From Molanna angustata (Eukaryota > Arthropoda > Insecta > Trichoptera > Molannidae), in assembly GCA_963576475.1 (NCBI GenBank), contig OY754970.1, forward strand, positions 36,731,447 to 36,795,446: a stretch of 64,000 nt of DNA, written 5' to 3'. How positions within the stretch are numbered: the stretch's first letter is position 1; each line of letters starts with the position of its first letter. Made by a program: the position numbers and the translations under genes. This document shows positions 46,776 through 58,266 of this stretch, one piece after another. Below the pieces are notes generated by a model. It saw nothing but the letters and a program-made list of their open reading frames with translations. It was not told the origin of the DNA and did not search any database.

Positions 46776-47730
46776 CGAGAAATCTAAAAAAATACATATA
46801 AAAAATTCATTGAAAAAAAATTTTTTTAGATCTCGATAACAGAGCCACCTGTCGGGTCTAAAACTTTACTATCTTCAAATTCGGAACCAACCATACACAT
46901 TAAGTGGGGCCGCACACCGGAGCCACACGCTACATGCACGCAACATTTACGTCGTCATAATGGGCATGCTACATTTGTGCTTGGAGTATATGTGTCGCAT
47001 ACGCACACACCGAACGCACAGTTGTGGTTTATACTCGAATAAATATACAGTATAAATATAAGAGAGCCTGGAGAGTTTGAGCTTGGAACCCAATTACTTT
47101 CAATGTATTAATGTAAAACCTTCTGAATTATTTTTAATACATAAAATACTAAAATGTTTACCCATTTATTTTGTTGCTTTCTATTATTTATTATTTTTTA
47201 AGAAATTTTCTTTTTTTTTTACTCATTTGTACTCAAAATTATAGTCTTGAAAAAAATATCTAAAATATTCATTCTTCAAGGAAAGTCGTGAGAAGAAAGT
47301 TGTTAACAGTTATTTAGTTTTAATTCAAACCTAGCAAAAAAAAAACACTGCAATAAACTCCATATAAAATTCAATATTGTCTTTCATTTTTGCAAGCTAC
47401 TGCGCCACAAATAACGAACGCGTTCGATCCTGAATACGTGTAGCGCGGCTAACGTCTCGCCACACAAACTGCACCTGCTACAAACGTGTTCTTGGTGTGC
47501 GTGCTTGTGCGCAAATATAGGGGGGCGTTAAATGTGGTGCGTTTTAAATGTGGCGCCACAGTTACCGCAATACAAGTGTATGTCTGGTGTGCGGCCGCCT
47601 TAAGAAAATTTCATTGAAATTGGTTGGGTGGTTTCGGAGATTAGCGTGTACCTACGAACATCGTGATATGAGATTTTTATATATTATGATACCTAACTTA
47701 GTATGGTCATTGGTCATAAAATCCATAATG
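46776..47730 (+). mobile_element. Lepidopteran repeat split by a TTAA MITE
   Basis: GAGCCACCTGTCGGGTCTAA on the left, and AAGAAAATTTCATTGAAATT, GGTTTCGGAGATTAGCGTG on the right. The right block is a well-known tail of repeats in moths and butterflies, usually followed by ACAAACAT-type sequence. The two parts join cleanly at TTAA when the insertion is removed. Confidence 0.55.
46900..47603. mobile_element. TTAA-flanked MITE with GC-rich inverted ends
   Basis: TTAA at 46900-46903 and 47600-47603 flank a 696-bp element. The ends share the inverted word GGCCGCACACC (left GTGGGGCCGCACACCGGA, right inverse GGCGGCCGCACACCAGA). The inside is rich in CACGCTACATGCACGCAACA-like words and has a GCGCGGC block. 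No transposase. TTAA duplication suggests mobilisation by a piggyBac-type transposase. Confidence 0.75.
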
Positions 47731-48117
47731 TGTTATCCTCGCTTTTAAATAATAAAATCGAAAAGTAAAGTGATGGCCCCAAACCACGCATGTTTTTTTT
47801 TAAACCTTGACATGTTTCAATTATATTACTTACGAGTGTATCAAGTTGAACAACATCAATTATTATTACGAGATGTGTAGAGACAGTTTATGTTTTGTAT
47901 AACAAAAATAAACATCAAAGATTCACTTCTGGGCGGAAGTCGTTATGAGTGAAATAAAATAATATTTGAACGTAAAAATATCGTTTTCAGTTTCACACAT
48001 TGTTCCACACAAAAAATATTGTCTATAATAGATCAAAAAATAAACAATAAAGGTGAAGGTCTAACTCATCATGAAAATCGACAACTTGTCACTAAAACGA
48101 ATGATCTATTGATCAAT
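47731..48117. other. AT-rich sequence, no feature seen
   Basis: No gene or repeat recognised. Confidence 0.4.
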
Positions 48118-48571
48118 AACATTATTTGATATCAAATTTTGTATGGAAAATTTTCAGCATTTTCATGATATGAGTTTTGTTAAATTATTTTTGGTTAAAA
48201 TATTTTATTACAAAAACTTGATAATTTTTCAATGCCATTTTATGAAAGTGATGTGCTTTTTTACTAATTTGGAAATAAAAATATCAAATTTCCTGATCTT
48301 GGGGTCTCTTTGAAATTTTTACAGTTAAAAAATGAGACGCACTATTTAGATATCCTTCAAAATCTAATTGGTTTTAAGCGAGAATTATATATACAAATTT
48401 GCAAAATTTTAAAATAATCGAATTAATACTATAATCGATAAAGTAGAATAAACGCGCTTTACATAGCATACACATATGTAATATTGCGATGAAACTTTCA
48501 GAATACAATCTCAGCATGATAATTTGCAATAAAAACCCAGTATATCCTCTTGGGTTAGTGAGGAGTAAAAA
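48118..48571 (+). mobile_element. family A element, 5'-truncated
   Basis: TTTGTATGGAAAATTTTCAG, CCATTTTATGAAAGTGATGT, AATCTCAGCATGATAATTTG and the end TTGGGTTAGTGAGGAGTAAA run parallel to 53880-54390. The AACGAGTGGG end is missing. Confidence 0.75.
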
Positions 48572-48767
48572 TACATATTTTGAATTATAAAAAAGACTGT
48601 ACATATAACATTCATACTTATGGTTAAAAAATATTATTATATTGGAAATTGTCGACAAAGACTACTGAATGCTCCCTATATAACACAGGAACATTCAATG
48701 CCTTTACTTACGATTCAATATAAACAAATAAATAAATAAAAAAAGATGATAGGAGAGAAAGACAGAT

Positions 48768-48960
48768 GATTTGATGGCAGAGTGGATTGCGCGCTGGAAT
48801 AGTAGGTACCTAATCCAGGGTAAGCGGGTTCGAATCTCGAATCGAACGATTAAGTTCACATATAGCCCAAGCATTTTAGCTTAGTCTGAGGAATGTATGA
48901 TAGTAAAAAATATTATAATAAACACTTCCTTGCATCCATGCACAAGTAGCGATTTTATTT
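48768..48960 (+). mobile_element. tRNA-derived SINE, diverged copy
   Basis: TTGATGGCAGAGTGGATTGC, GCGCTGGAATAG and CGGGTTCGAATCTCG retain boxes A and B. Then TTCACATATAGCCCAAGC matches the SINE body. A GGTAC-containing insert lies in the anticodon region. Confidence 0.65.
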
Positions 48961-49635
48961 ATTTATTTTGATAAGTAATTATTATTGCCTAGTATGAGAA
49001 AGTGCCTACATGGATATAAATGAGACGATGCGTAATATTGTTCTCTGTCTATAACATACATAAGTAGTAGGGAGTGATTGTATGTTTTTCAATCTTCAGT
49101 AATGAGAAATATCAGTTTGCTTAAGATAATTAATGTTTGTGAAGAAACCGCTTAAAAACCATTCACCTAAAGATCACTATTTTTCACATTCAATGACAAT
49201 CATTTGTCAAAAGTGACATTGAGTGATATCAAACGAACGTTTAAAACGTTATTTACTATTCTCTCTTTTACTCGTGAGTATATATTACACTATTTATTTT
49301 TCAATTGGAGCAATTATAATGATAATTCAAAGAACTGCTATAAATAAAAATAACGAATAATTTTTATACTTACCTAATTTGATAAGTTTCAATGCGTGTG
49401 CTTCATCCTTAGGACAAAGATATCTCTCATAGTATTATGCGAGACATGTTATTTCTTTGTTATTCAAAATTATTATAGCTATATAACTATGTGTGAAAAT
49501 TTGAACAATGATTTTTATAAATTATTGTCAACACGAAATCCTTTAATACACATAGAAATAGTGAGTGATGACCGTCTGATTATAAGAGTATTTAAGACTA
49601 TTAAAGGAGGAATAAAAAGTGGAGGAACAAAAAAC
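48961..49635. other. AT-rich sequence, no feature seen
   Basis: Open frames up to 94 residues without known motifs. No repeat recognised. Confidence 0.35.
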
Positions 49636-49726
49636 GAGGAACAAAAAGTGGTCAAGAAAAAAATTGGCACGATCACATAAATGAAATTTTTGAAGATGGA
49701 GAAATGGCGTGATGGTATCGTATGGA
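49636..49726 (+). mobile_element. RTE-like LINE, 3' coding end fragment
   Basis: AATTGGCACGATCACATAAA, TGAAATTTTTGAAGATGGAG matches the segment for WHDHVNEILKDGN near 26390-26420, and it jumps directly to the terminal ATGGCGTGATGGTATC. So it is internally deleted. Confidence 0.6.
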
Positions 49727-50099
49727 ATCCTTTGGTCAGGTAGATTATGTTTTTCACTTCATTCATAATTATTAAAGACACAAAATTTGATATTAAGTAC
49801 ATAAGTATAATATTTATTAGTGCTGATAATAATACCATAGGAACTATGGGTTCGTTCCAATATCTAGCTAGGCTCAATAATAGCCAGCAACAATGATGTT
49901 AATGTCGAGACTGAGTGAAGAATAGCTATGGCAAATAAATGCTATTTCGGTATCCATCGACATCTCAAGTATCGTTTGTGAACAATAAATACTAAGCTAT
50001 TATTGTATTAAACATTGTTGCGCCCATACGAGTAGGTGCTGAGTAGGAAGAATTTTAAAAATACGCCATTGGTATTTGATATTTGGACATCTTTGTGAA

Positions 50100-50462
50100 A
50101 TGGAGAGCTTTGAGAGTAATCCTAGCATCATTAAATTTATAAAATGTATCTTGAAACTTGGAGGATGAGATACAACCATGAACAGGAGAGCTTTGAGAGT
50201 GATCCTAACATCATCAAATTAATAAAAATGTATCATGAAACTTGGAGTATGAGATACAACCATGAACTGGAGATCGTTGACTGTGATCCTAATATCATCA
50301 TATCGTCTAATTGATAATAATGTATCTTGAAACTTGGAGTATGAGATACAACCATGAACTGGAGATCGTTGACTGTGATCCTAATATCATCATATCGTCA
50401 AATTGATAATAATGTATCTTGAAACTTGGAGTATGAGATACAACCATGAACAGGAGAGTATT
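50100..50462. repeat. 84-92-bp minisatellite, about 4 units
   Basis: Units run GGAGAKCKTTGASWGTGATC, CTAAYATCATC, TGTATCTTGAAACTTGGAGT, ATGAGATACAACCATGAAC. Units 3 and 4 are almost identical. It leads into a LINE remnant. Confidence 0.95.
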
Positions 50463-50700
50463 GAGAGTGATCCTAACATTATCATATCCAAAAAAGGTTC
50501 TCGACAAACGATCGGACGAAAAACGAGGTACGGACACACTCAAACTATGCAAGGTGGATTGATGGAGTAGGTAGACGAAAAAAGATTGGTACAACAATCT
50601 GGATATTACAGGCAATGGAATGGATTTAACGGCAGAAAACTCTGGAAGAAGCCATAACTCACAAAGGGCTGTAGCGCCAATGATGATGTTGTTGATGAAT
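50463..50700 (+). pseudogene. decayed LINE C-terminal remnant
   Basis: CGAGGTACGGACACACTCAA, TGGATTGATGGAGTAGGTAG and GAAGAAGCCATAACTCACAA, AGGGCTGTAGCGCCAATGAT. This reads like the end of an RTE-type frame, where W-x-D-x-V, a W..LA.DR..W pattern and EEA.THKGL at the stop are usual. Broken by stops. Confidence 0.45.
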
Positions 50701-50964
50701 TAAATTTAAACACTCATATACGAGGAGTACCTACGCAATATAATACCCAAGAAAATAGTTTGAGATGGTATGGACAAGTTAGTAGAAGACCACCGAAATA
50801 TAAAGAGAACATTGTCCTAAACATTAATATGCAAAATAGAAGATCCAGAGAGAGAATTGGTGAGGCAAGATATGCTTTGTGATGAAGTTACCCCGGATAA
50901 TGCACAAATTTGAGGACAGTGGAAATGCGTCTCAGAAAGCAAATTCCACAATTGGACAATTTAA

Positions 50965-51414
50965 ACCTACTAGTTGCATGTAACACATGAGATCCAAATG
51001 TCGATAGCGATAGTATGCATAGTTGAAGAATAGGTATCAAACTATAAACCCATAAATCCAAATTATTGAAAATTTTAACACATGTTGGTATGTGTGTCAA
51101 GATAGGAAAGTATGGAGGTCAGTCTTCTTTCCTACCCGGAACATAACAACAGCATGATGGTTCTGTATGTATGTTTGGAAAAATAAACCAATAATTCAAA
51201 AGTTGATAACCACTGACTGATACAAAAATTCACAATTCTGAGTATAAAAGTTTTGTAGGCCTATAACTATTTATATATTCTGAAATTTTGGGCTCTGGAA
51301 ACTGAGCGGATCAAAAGTAATAAGGGGGGGACGGATACACAGACACACACAGACACACTGAAATTTTAGGCTTTGTGAATCCAGCGGATCAAAAGTTACA
51401 AGGGGGGGCGGACA

Positions 51415-51501
<87 letters not shown>

Positions 51502-51545
51502 ACAAAACTCACATAAAATGTTCTACTCCGAATTCTGAGTAATAC
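50965..51545 (+). mobile_element. family B element with long CA microsatellite
   Basis: CTAGTTGCATGTAACACATG, TATGCATAGTTGAAGAATAG, GTTGATAACCACTGACTG and CTGAGCGGATCAAAAGTAA, then CA-rich DNA. The block ending in (CA)n is itself duplicated (51301-51355 and 51385 on). The distal part of the element is missing. Confidence 0.8.
51415..51505. repeat. (CA)n microsatellite in family B
   Basis: About 90 bp of nearly pure CA, at the position where all family B copies have their CA run. The Cys-Val repeat frame on the other strand is an artefact. Confidence 0.97.
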
Positions 51546-52074
51546 TTATCTATATTCAATAGTAAAAAAACCAACCATTAATAAATGGTTTATCAAAAAC
51601 GTGACTATCTCTCGGACTTTAGTAATAATAATATCATTTTTTACTGAAAATCTTAATATTAATAAATAACTAGTATATAAGATATTATTTCACTTTGATA
51701 TAAGTGGGTATACGACAGGTAGAAATCCAGCTTATCAAAATTTATATCAAACACTTATCAATACCTTGAATTTTTATCAAATATTTATTTTTATATTTTG
51801 TATTGTTACTCGGGCAACTAGCAGGTTGGGTGTGTATAAAATATCATGTTAAGACACACATCAATACAAAGTTTCCAAATCTGGAGACTTGAGATGTTTA
51901 TCGTCTCACAGATATCGACTAAAAACGCAATTAGTCTGTCTCCACCGGGAATCGAAGTCGTTTACCAACTGTCGATTCGTTTAATAGAATTTGATTTTCT
52001 TAATGAATCAACAGTATTAAGTCAATACGCGTGTATGAAAGAACAAAAATATGAAGCGTGTATGAAGTAGAACA
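51546..52074. other. AT-rich sequence, no feature seen
   Basis: Separates two family B copies in opposite orientation. A 74-codon frame at 51846-52070 shows no motif. Confidence 0.4.
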
Positions 52075-52507
52075 TTTTTTGTGTTTTTTGTGTGTCTGTG
52101 TGTCTTTCCCCCCTTATAACTTTTGATCCGCTCAATTCACAGAGCCCAAAATTTCAGAATGTATAAATAGTTACAGGCCGTCAAGAATTTTATAAATAGA
52201 ATTTTGAATTTATGTTTCAGTCCGGGGTTATCACCTTTTGAATTTTCACTTTTTTTTCATATATCGCAAAAACCATAAACTAGAAACCATTGCTAGAACT
52301 CTGTAAATTGGTATACATATAGACTAATACAAATACTATATGTATACCAATTACAGTAAATCGATTAATCATAAAAAATCCAGAGTTTCTAAAACATTTT
52401 TTTAAAAAGATACATTTAAATTTAAAAATATCGAAAAAAATCAAACAGCCCAACTGGATAATTTAATTTGCTATAAAAATATGAACATTGTAGTAGTACA
52501 TCTCTAA

Positions 52508-52790
52508 CTTTTTACTCCTCACTAACCCAAGGGAATATAGTGGGGAGTTATGATTTCGCAATTTTTAAGGCTATTTTTTTTTGCAGATTATCAACTAGTA
52601 TCATGCTAAGATTGTATTCTGAAAGTTTCATCACAATAAATCTGTGTGTATGTGTGTGTGTGCTATGTGCTATGTGCAGTTTGCCATGTACGGCGTGTCC
52701 ATTCCCCAAAGTAAGATACCATACGACATGATGGAATGAAAGTATGCGTGGTATACCAACTTGGCCATGTCTTTTCCACATATATCTTTC
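52508..52790 (-). mobile_element. family A fragment (hairpin end)
   Basis: TTTTTACTCCTCACTAACCC and AATATAGTGGGGAGTTATGA form an 11-bp hairpin; then GCAGATTATCAACTAGTATC, ATGCTAAGATTGTATTCTGA and a GT-rich part. It shows the empty target of the piggyBac at 22247. Truncated before the other end. Confidence 0.75.
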
Positions 52791-52795
52791 ACTTT

Positions 52796-53224
52796 TTAAA
52801 TAGCATATATTGCTGAGTTTAGTCTCTTACATAAATGGTCAATGTGATTATTCCATTGTAATTTATTATCTAGTGTTACTCCCAAGAACGTAGTTTCATC
52901 AACCATTACCACTCTTCTTTCAGTCAGAATAGCAGTAAATGGATCTAAAGCATCTGGCCTTCCAAGAGAGAAGCTTATAGCATTTGTTTTTGTCATATTT
53001 AAAACTAAGGAGTTGTCGTAAAACCAGTCCTTTAACATTGTTAGTGATTGTAAAGCACTATCTACAGTTTCCACATTATTTTTTTACTTTTAAGAACTAG
53101 TGAGGTATCGTCAGCAAACATTATGATTTCAGAATACATATTAGTGCAGCTAGGCAAGTCATTAATGTATATTAGAAACAAAAGTGGTCCAAACACAGAT
53201 CCCTGAGGAACTCCACAGCTTAAA
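52796..53224 (-). pseudogene. LINE reverse transcriptase fragment
   Basis: Down the minus strand: CGVPQGSVFGPLLFLIYIND (about 53220-53160), IMFADDTSLVL (about 53130-53095), then after a frame change ETVDSALQSLTMLKDWFYDN, SLVLNMTKTNAISF and TTFLGVTLDNKLQWNNHI. These are motif B, the YADD-type box and the following LGV block of Jockey-like reverse transcriptases. Both ends are missing and one frameshift lies near 53075. It is a different family from the LINE at 9067. Confidence 0.8.
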
Positions 53225-53515
53225 ACACTACATCTCACTTAATAGTTTGATACCTACTTAATCTACAAACATACAACTTGCTGTATTCATATTCTGGGTA
53301 GGAAAAACAGACTGACCCTATCCTGACATAATAATATATACCTACATGTTTTATATAGAAAATAAAATATCATAAAATATTTGTTAATTTGTGTTAAAGT
53401 ATTTATAGTTTGGTATCTTCAATTATATTTTCTTCAATTATACATGCGATCGCTAACGACAGTTGGATCTCATGTGTTACATACAACTATGTAGTTATTA
53501 ATATTCAGTTACTAG

Positions 53516-53817
53516 TATAAATATTCGTGAATATCTAATACCAATTGTTAATTATCAAAATATTGCGGAATTTATTGGTATACATATAAAGCTTTATTAT
53601 ACGAGGCAGTTTTTAGTAAGAATATTATTTAGTAACTGCTGTAAACAATAGTGGAAAGGATTTTTTTAATCAAAGGTAGATTAAACTTAAGTCAAATGAA
53701 ATCAAATTAAACAAATAAAGATAAATAATTTAATATAATGGACATAACTTTTTGGTACATTTAAAACATTTGGTTAAAATGAACCACAGTTAGTTAGATA
53801 TATTAAATTTATAAAAA
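53516..53817. other. AT-rich sequence, no feature seen
   Basis: About 300 bp without recognisable content between family B and family A. Confidence 0.4.
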
Positions 53818-54390
53818 AAACAAGTGAGTTGTGGCCAACTTCAAATTCCTCGCTAAAAAGTCATTCCATAAAGTTTTCTAATTTTGTATGGAGAATATTC
53901 GCATTTTCATGAAACGAGTATGTTGAATTGTTTATTTTAATTAAATATTTTATTATGAAATTTTCATAATTCTTCAACGCCATTTTATGAAAGTGATGTG
54001 CCTATTTACCAATTTGAAAATAAAATTTTCAAATTTTAAGTTTCCTGAGCTTGAGGTCACTTTGAAATATTTGATAGTTAAAAAAATCGAGAAGCACTAT
54101 TCAGATATCATTCAAAATCTTATGGGGTCTAAGTGAGTATCAGATATACAAATTTGCAAAATTTAAAAATAATCGATAGAGTACTTTAGTCTATAATCGA
54201 TAAAGTAAAATAAACACGCGGTACATAAAACACTGCACACAGCACATAGCACACACACAGATATATTGTGATGAAACTTACAGAATATAATCTCAGTATG
54301 ATACTAGTTGATAATCTGCAAAAAAAATACCCTTAAAAATTGCAAAATCATAGCTCCCCGCTATGTCCCCTTGGGTTAGAAGAGTAAAAA
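53818..54390 (+). mobile_element. family A element, complete 573-bp copy
   Basis: Begins AACAAGTGAGTTGTGGCCAA and ends in a weak hairpin AGCTCCCCGCTA/TAGAAGAGT, then AAAAA. Inside: CCATTTTATGAAAGTGATGT, AATCGATAAAGTAAAATAAA, GCACATAGCACACACACAGA and GATACTAGTTGATAATCTGC. The best guide to normal family length. No coding capacity. Confidence 0.8.
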
Positions 54391-55640
54391 CAAACATGTA
54401 ACATATTAAATGGTTAATCATAGCATCAAAGAAAGGAATGAGATTAAAGTTGTGGAAGGAGATAGAGGATGGAGAAGGAGTGTATATTAAGAGTTATTAG
54501 AAAGGTATAATATATTTAGTCTTTTTTTAAAAGGTTGATTCGATTGAGACGTCGTTATATCATCATTTATGGTGTTCCATAGCCTTGCTGATTATACTTC
54601 AAAAGAGGAACTTCGAAATTCAGTAGAATGAATGGGAATAGCAAGTATGGTACGATCAACAGATCGAAGAGGCAGACCGTGATTAATGAATGTCTGTTCA
54701 ATGTAAAAAAAATGTCATACGAAATTTTTTTAGTCTTAAGTCGTCGAGTGATTTGTCTTTAGTATTTCCATTCCAAATACTTTATTGGTTTATGTTTAAA
54801 GTTAGTTTCTTCAAATTTATATACGATAAATTCTCGAATCTCCAACTTTTGGAAAACTTCTCAAATAAATTCACAGATTAAGGATATTTTATAGTTTTAT
54901 CAAGCTTTGGATATCTATTTGAGATAGATTCCCAATCTCAAGACTTTTTTTAACGAATTTTGACTTTCTTAGAGGATTAAAATATTTCGGTGTAGAATTT
55001 TGTAAAAACTTAATTGATCATACTAATGTAAATATAAAAAAATAATTCTTGGAAAAATTAAGTCATCCGGTTTTTTTCTCTACATTATAGACTTTAACAA
55101 GTCTATAATGTAGAGACAATAGCACAAGTGTTTATGATAAATTTAGGGAATGTATATGTTTTAGTTATAGGTATAAGGACTTACTCAAGCTTGTATGAAG
55201 CAATAAAACAGGCTTTTTAAAGGATTGCTATAAAAATTACTCTTTATGCATACCGAAATATAAATATACCTACATACACGAGTTAAAAGTCACAATGTCA
55301 GATAAAATGTTTATTTATTTATTAAAATACTATCTCTCTTATCTGACATTCGCTGATATGATATTCACACACTATCAGATTAAGAGGTGTGTTTTTTTTT
55401 ATATAAAATTATTTTAATTTATCATATAAGTATTTATAGTTACCGCCCTATAAATAGAACTGGTAATATCCAGAGGCGTAGTTATGTATCTAGCCGCGGA
55501 GTCATCCAAAGCACGAGGGCCCAGCTTAACGAAAACGAGGGCCCAAGGACCAAAATTTCTAAACACAATATGAAAAAATAATAATTATCAATTTGAAATA
55601 TGTGCAAATATGCTCATATTAAAAAAAAACATGTCGAGGT
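54391..55640. other. AT-rich sequence with a short hairpin
   Basis: A perfect hairpin of about 18 bp (TCTCTACATTATAGACTT and its inverse) lies at 55077-55117, and inverted AATGTCAGATAA/TTATCTGACATT near 55292-55352. At 55470, GAGGCGTAGTTATG looks like another repeat end. No gene. Confidence 0.5.
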
Positions 55641-55649
55641 TCCTTACAT

Positions 55650-57475
55650 AGGTCCGAATGCAGAGTCCTACCTTAATACTAAATTCTAAATACGATCCAT
55701 GCTTTCATCGCACAGTAGTTCACTTAAATTAGAAGATCACGTGGCTTCCTAACTGAAGAATGCTACGAAGGTTTTGTATGAGAATTGCATTGCAGAGACA
55801 TATGTATATAAATTCATAGCGCATGCGCGTTGGCGTAAACTAATATTTGCGAACTGTCAAAAAATAAGGTTGATCGCGAGTAATCTTACAAGATGAAATA
55901 CAAGATGTTTTCGATTGATGATGATTTTAGCATCTTCGTCAAATATGTATTTGGTAATTTTGTCAAATCAAATACCAAACAGATTATTTAGCGATCTATA
56001 CGAGATGCCCAAAATACGCTGGAATTTCAGAAAAATCGTGACATTGAGCTGTCAGTGTGAGCTTGGTTACATGTGTTTGTGTTGTTATAGCAAAAAAAAA
56101 CATTTTAAACATTTTAAAACATTTTACCCATAGAAAACTATCTCTTTTTATTATCTCTTTTTATTTTTTTCAATTTTAATTTCAAAGTCCTAGGTAACTA
56201 AATACTAATTCCTAACCTCACTGGAATATTTAGTATTCTTAAGTTACTAGGTATAAATGAAAACACTAATTAGTTTTAGTTTCACTATTTAATTTTAACA
56301 CTGGCACTGACCGGTATCGATCTGAAGATCATCGTCAGAGTGCGAGAAAATGAAAGTGAACAGAGTTTAAATAGGTATGACTGAAATATTGGTGCACAAC
56401 CTTTTTTTTTTTTTTGTAAAGTTCTATCAGTTCGATTAGTATTGCCAGAAAGAACTGATGAAGAAAACTGGCAAACAAAACAGTATGGTAAATATGTGTG
56501 ATGTATACAAAGTTTAGTAATGTTGAAATAGAAAGAAAAACTGATTTTACATTATACAATATAGAAACGAATTATAAGAAAATATAAATATTATTGAGTA
56601 TCCAGAGGTTGTGTGTATCCATGTAGTGAAGACCAAATGTGTGCAGGTATCTGAAACAAAGAGAGTGGCCGACAGTAAAATTCTTTATATCGAAAGTAAA
56701 CAAACAATAAAGGATAAGTGTTGGAATAACCCCACATTAACTGTATATAATGTAGATTGTTTAAAATATTGGTTTTAATAACGGTGAAGGGGAGAAGTCT
56801 GTTTGTAAATTTATCAAAGTTTTGCTGTTATCACATTTCAAACGATTTATTTCTAAGATCTCCAAACGATCTAGTTTTTTACCTTTAGGGTTAATATGTA
56901 ATTCTTAAGTTAGCAATTGCGTTGCAGAGACATCACTAACTAAATACTAGGGCAAACTTAAGGTCGATGGAATAGAATTTCACATTATTATTTGCGAAGA
57001 AAATAGATAAATAGTTTTCTATGAGTTTATACTGACGCTATAAGCTAACACTGACAGCTCGATGTCACGATTCTTCTGAATTTCCAGCGAATTTCGGAAT
57101 CACGTACCTATAGATCGCTGAATACCTACTCTGTGTGAGATTTGATTTGACAAAATTACCAAATACATAATCAACGAAGTCGCTTAAATCATCACACATC
57201 GAAAAAATCTCGTAATATATTAGTATTGAATCACTCGTAAGGTTCATCACGATTAACCTTCCTTTTTGACAATTCGCCAATGTTAGTTTACGCCAATGCG
57301 CATGCGCTAAGTATTTAGATATGTCTCTGCAATGCAATTCTCATTCAAAAACTTCGTAGCATTCTCCAGTTATAGGAAGCCACGTGATCTCCTAACTTAA
57401 GTTAGCGACTGTGCAATGAAAACATGGTTAATAGGTATTTAAAATTAAGAATTTAATTGCATTCGAACGTATGTC
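55650..57475. repeat. long inverted repeat, arms about 400 bp
   Basis: The left arm (about 55650-56075) and right arm (about 57045-57475) are inverted copies with moderate divergence. Shared words: AGATCACGTGGCTTCCT, GAGAATTGCATTGCAGAGAC, GGCGTAAACTAA, TATTTGGTAATTTTGTCAAA and CAGCGATCTATA-like. About 970 bp lie between. A DNA transposon with long inverted ends, or two opposite copies of one repeat. No transposase frame was recognised in the centre. Confidence 0.75.
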
Positions 57476-57609
57476 TTTGTATGATGCCCCAAATTATATA
57501 GTTTCGGCACTGGGGGAATCTAGAGATAATGTCAAAGAAAATACTCTTTAAAGAAGAGAATTTAAATATTTATACAGTTTCAGTAAAAAATACACATACC
57601 TACATATTT

Positions 57610-58266
57610 TTTTTTTTTATTATTTTATTATTGAAACCAAACAAAATATAACAATATACAACAATAAAAATATTACAAAAAAGTACAAGTTAAATAAGTT
57701 ATATGTAACATTTTTTTTATAATATTATTTGGTATACACCACCTCACTAGGCTGAGCCTGTACCGAGGTGGCATAATTTTTTTTTTTTTGCGTTATATCT
57801 GACAGAAAAATATTAAACTTGTATTTAACTAAAGCTTGTTATAAAATATACCTATTATAAAAATAAAAATATAAACTATTGTAGCTTGATCATGTTTCCG
57901 CAGTATATAATGACCTTGTTTCTATTGTTTTCTAATTATGTATTTCAAATTATTCATCAACTGTATGTCCGTTGTTTCACTTTTTATCTTGTTAAAAATT
58001 TTTGGAGCTAAATAATAATAATGCCTTTGTCCGAATGTCGTGTGTGTCTTTGGAGTCATGAGAAAATTCCTGCGTGTCGTCTCGTAAATGTGTTGCGGTG
58101 TAATGTGAATTGTTTTATCTTTATGAAAATGTATTGAAATAATTTTGATATATAACTGTGGAATGTTGAAAACTGGAAAATCATTAAATAATTGAACTGT
58201 TGGATATGTAAATGGCTTTTTTATTATAACCTTAATTAAAGCTTTTTGTGCTTTAATAAGAGGATC
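57610..58266 (-). pseudogene. 5'-truncated LINE with 15-bp target duplication
   Basis: CATACCTACATATTT at 57595-57609 and 58267-58281 flank the insert. The minus frame 58269-57922 (about 115 codons) gives KALIKVIIKKPFTYPTVQLF and TTFGQRHYYYLAPKIFNKI, close to the C-terminal region of the LINE at 9067 (KIIIQKPFDYPTENLY; TTFGQRNASFIAPRIYNTL). The 3' untranslated part holds CACCTCACTAGGCTGAGCCT with partner GAGGTGG, and it ends in an A-rich tail. A textbook target-primed insertion. Confidence 0.85.

Larger units (their letters stand above)
52075..53515 (-). mobile_element. family B element, inverted, split by nested insertions
   Basis: From the left: GTGTGTCTGTGTG, CTTTTGATCCGCTCAATTCA, then at 53240-53515 AGTTTGATACC, ATATTCTGGGTAGGAAAAA, TAGTTTGGTATCTTC and CGACAGTTGGATCTCATGTG. 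This is family B backwards. Between about 52500 and 53236 it is interrupted by a family A fragment and a LINE fragment. A 16-bp hairpin (ATTGGTATACATATAG, 52308-52352) lies in the left part. Confidence 0.7.

Noticed and set aside
49396..49680. 94-codon plus-strand frame
   Set aside because: Its last part overlaps the RTE-like 3' fragment in a wrong frame; the rest has no motif.
51271..51501. Open frame of Cys-Val repeats
   Set aside because: Translation of the (CA)n microsatellite; no start context and no protein-like composition.
53818..54390. Canonical Helitron
   Set aside because: Ends lack 5' TC and 3' CTRR; only the Helentron-type variant remains possible.
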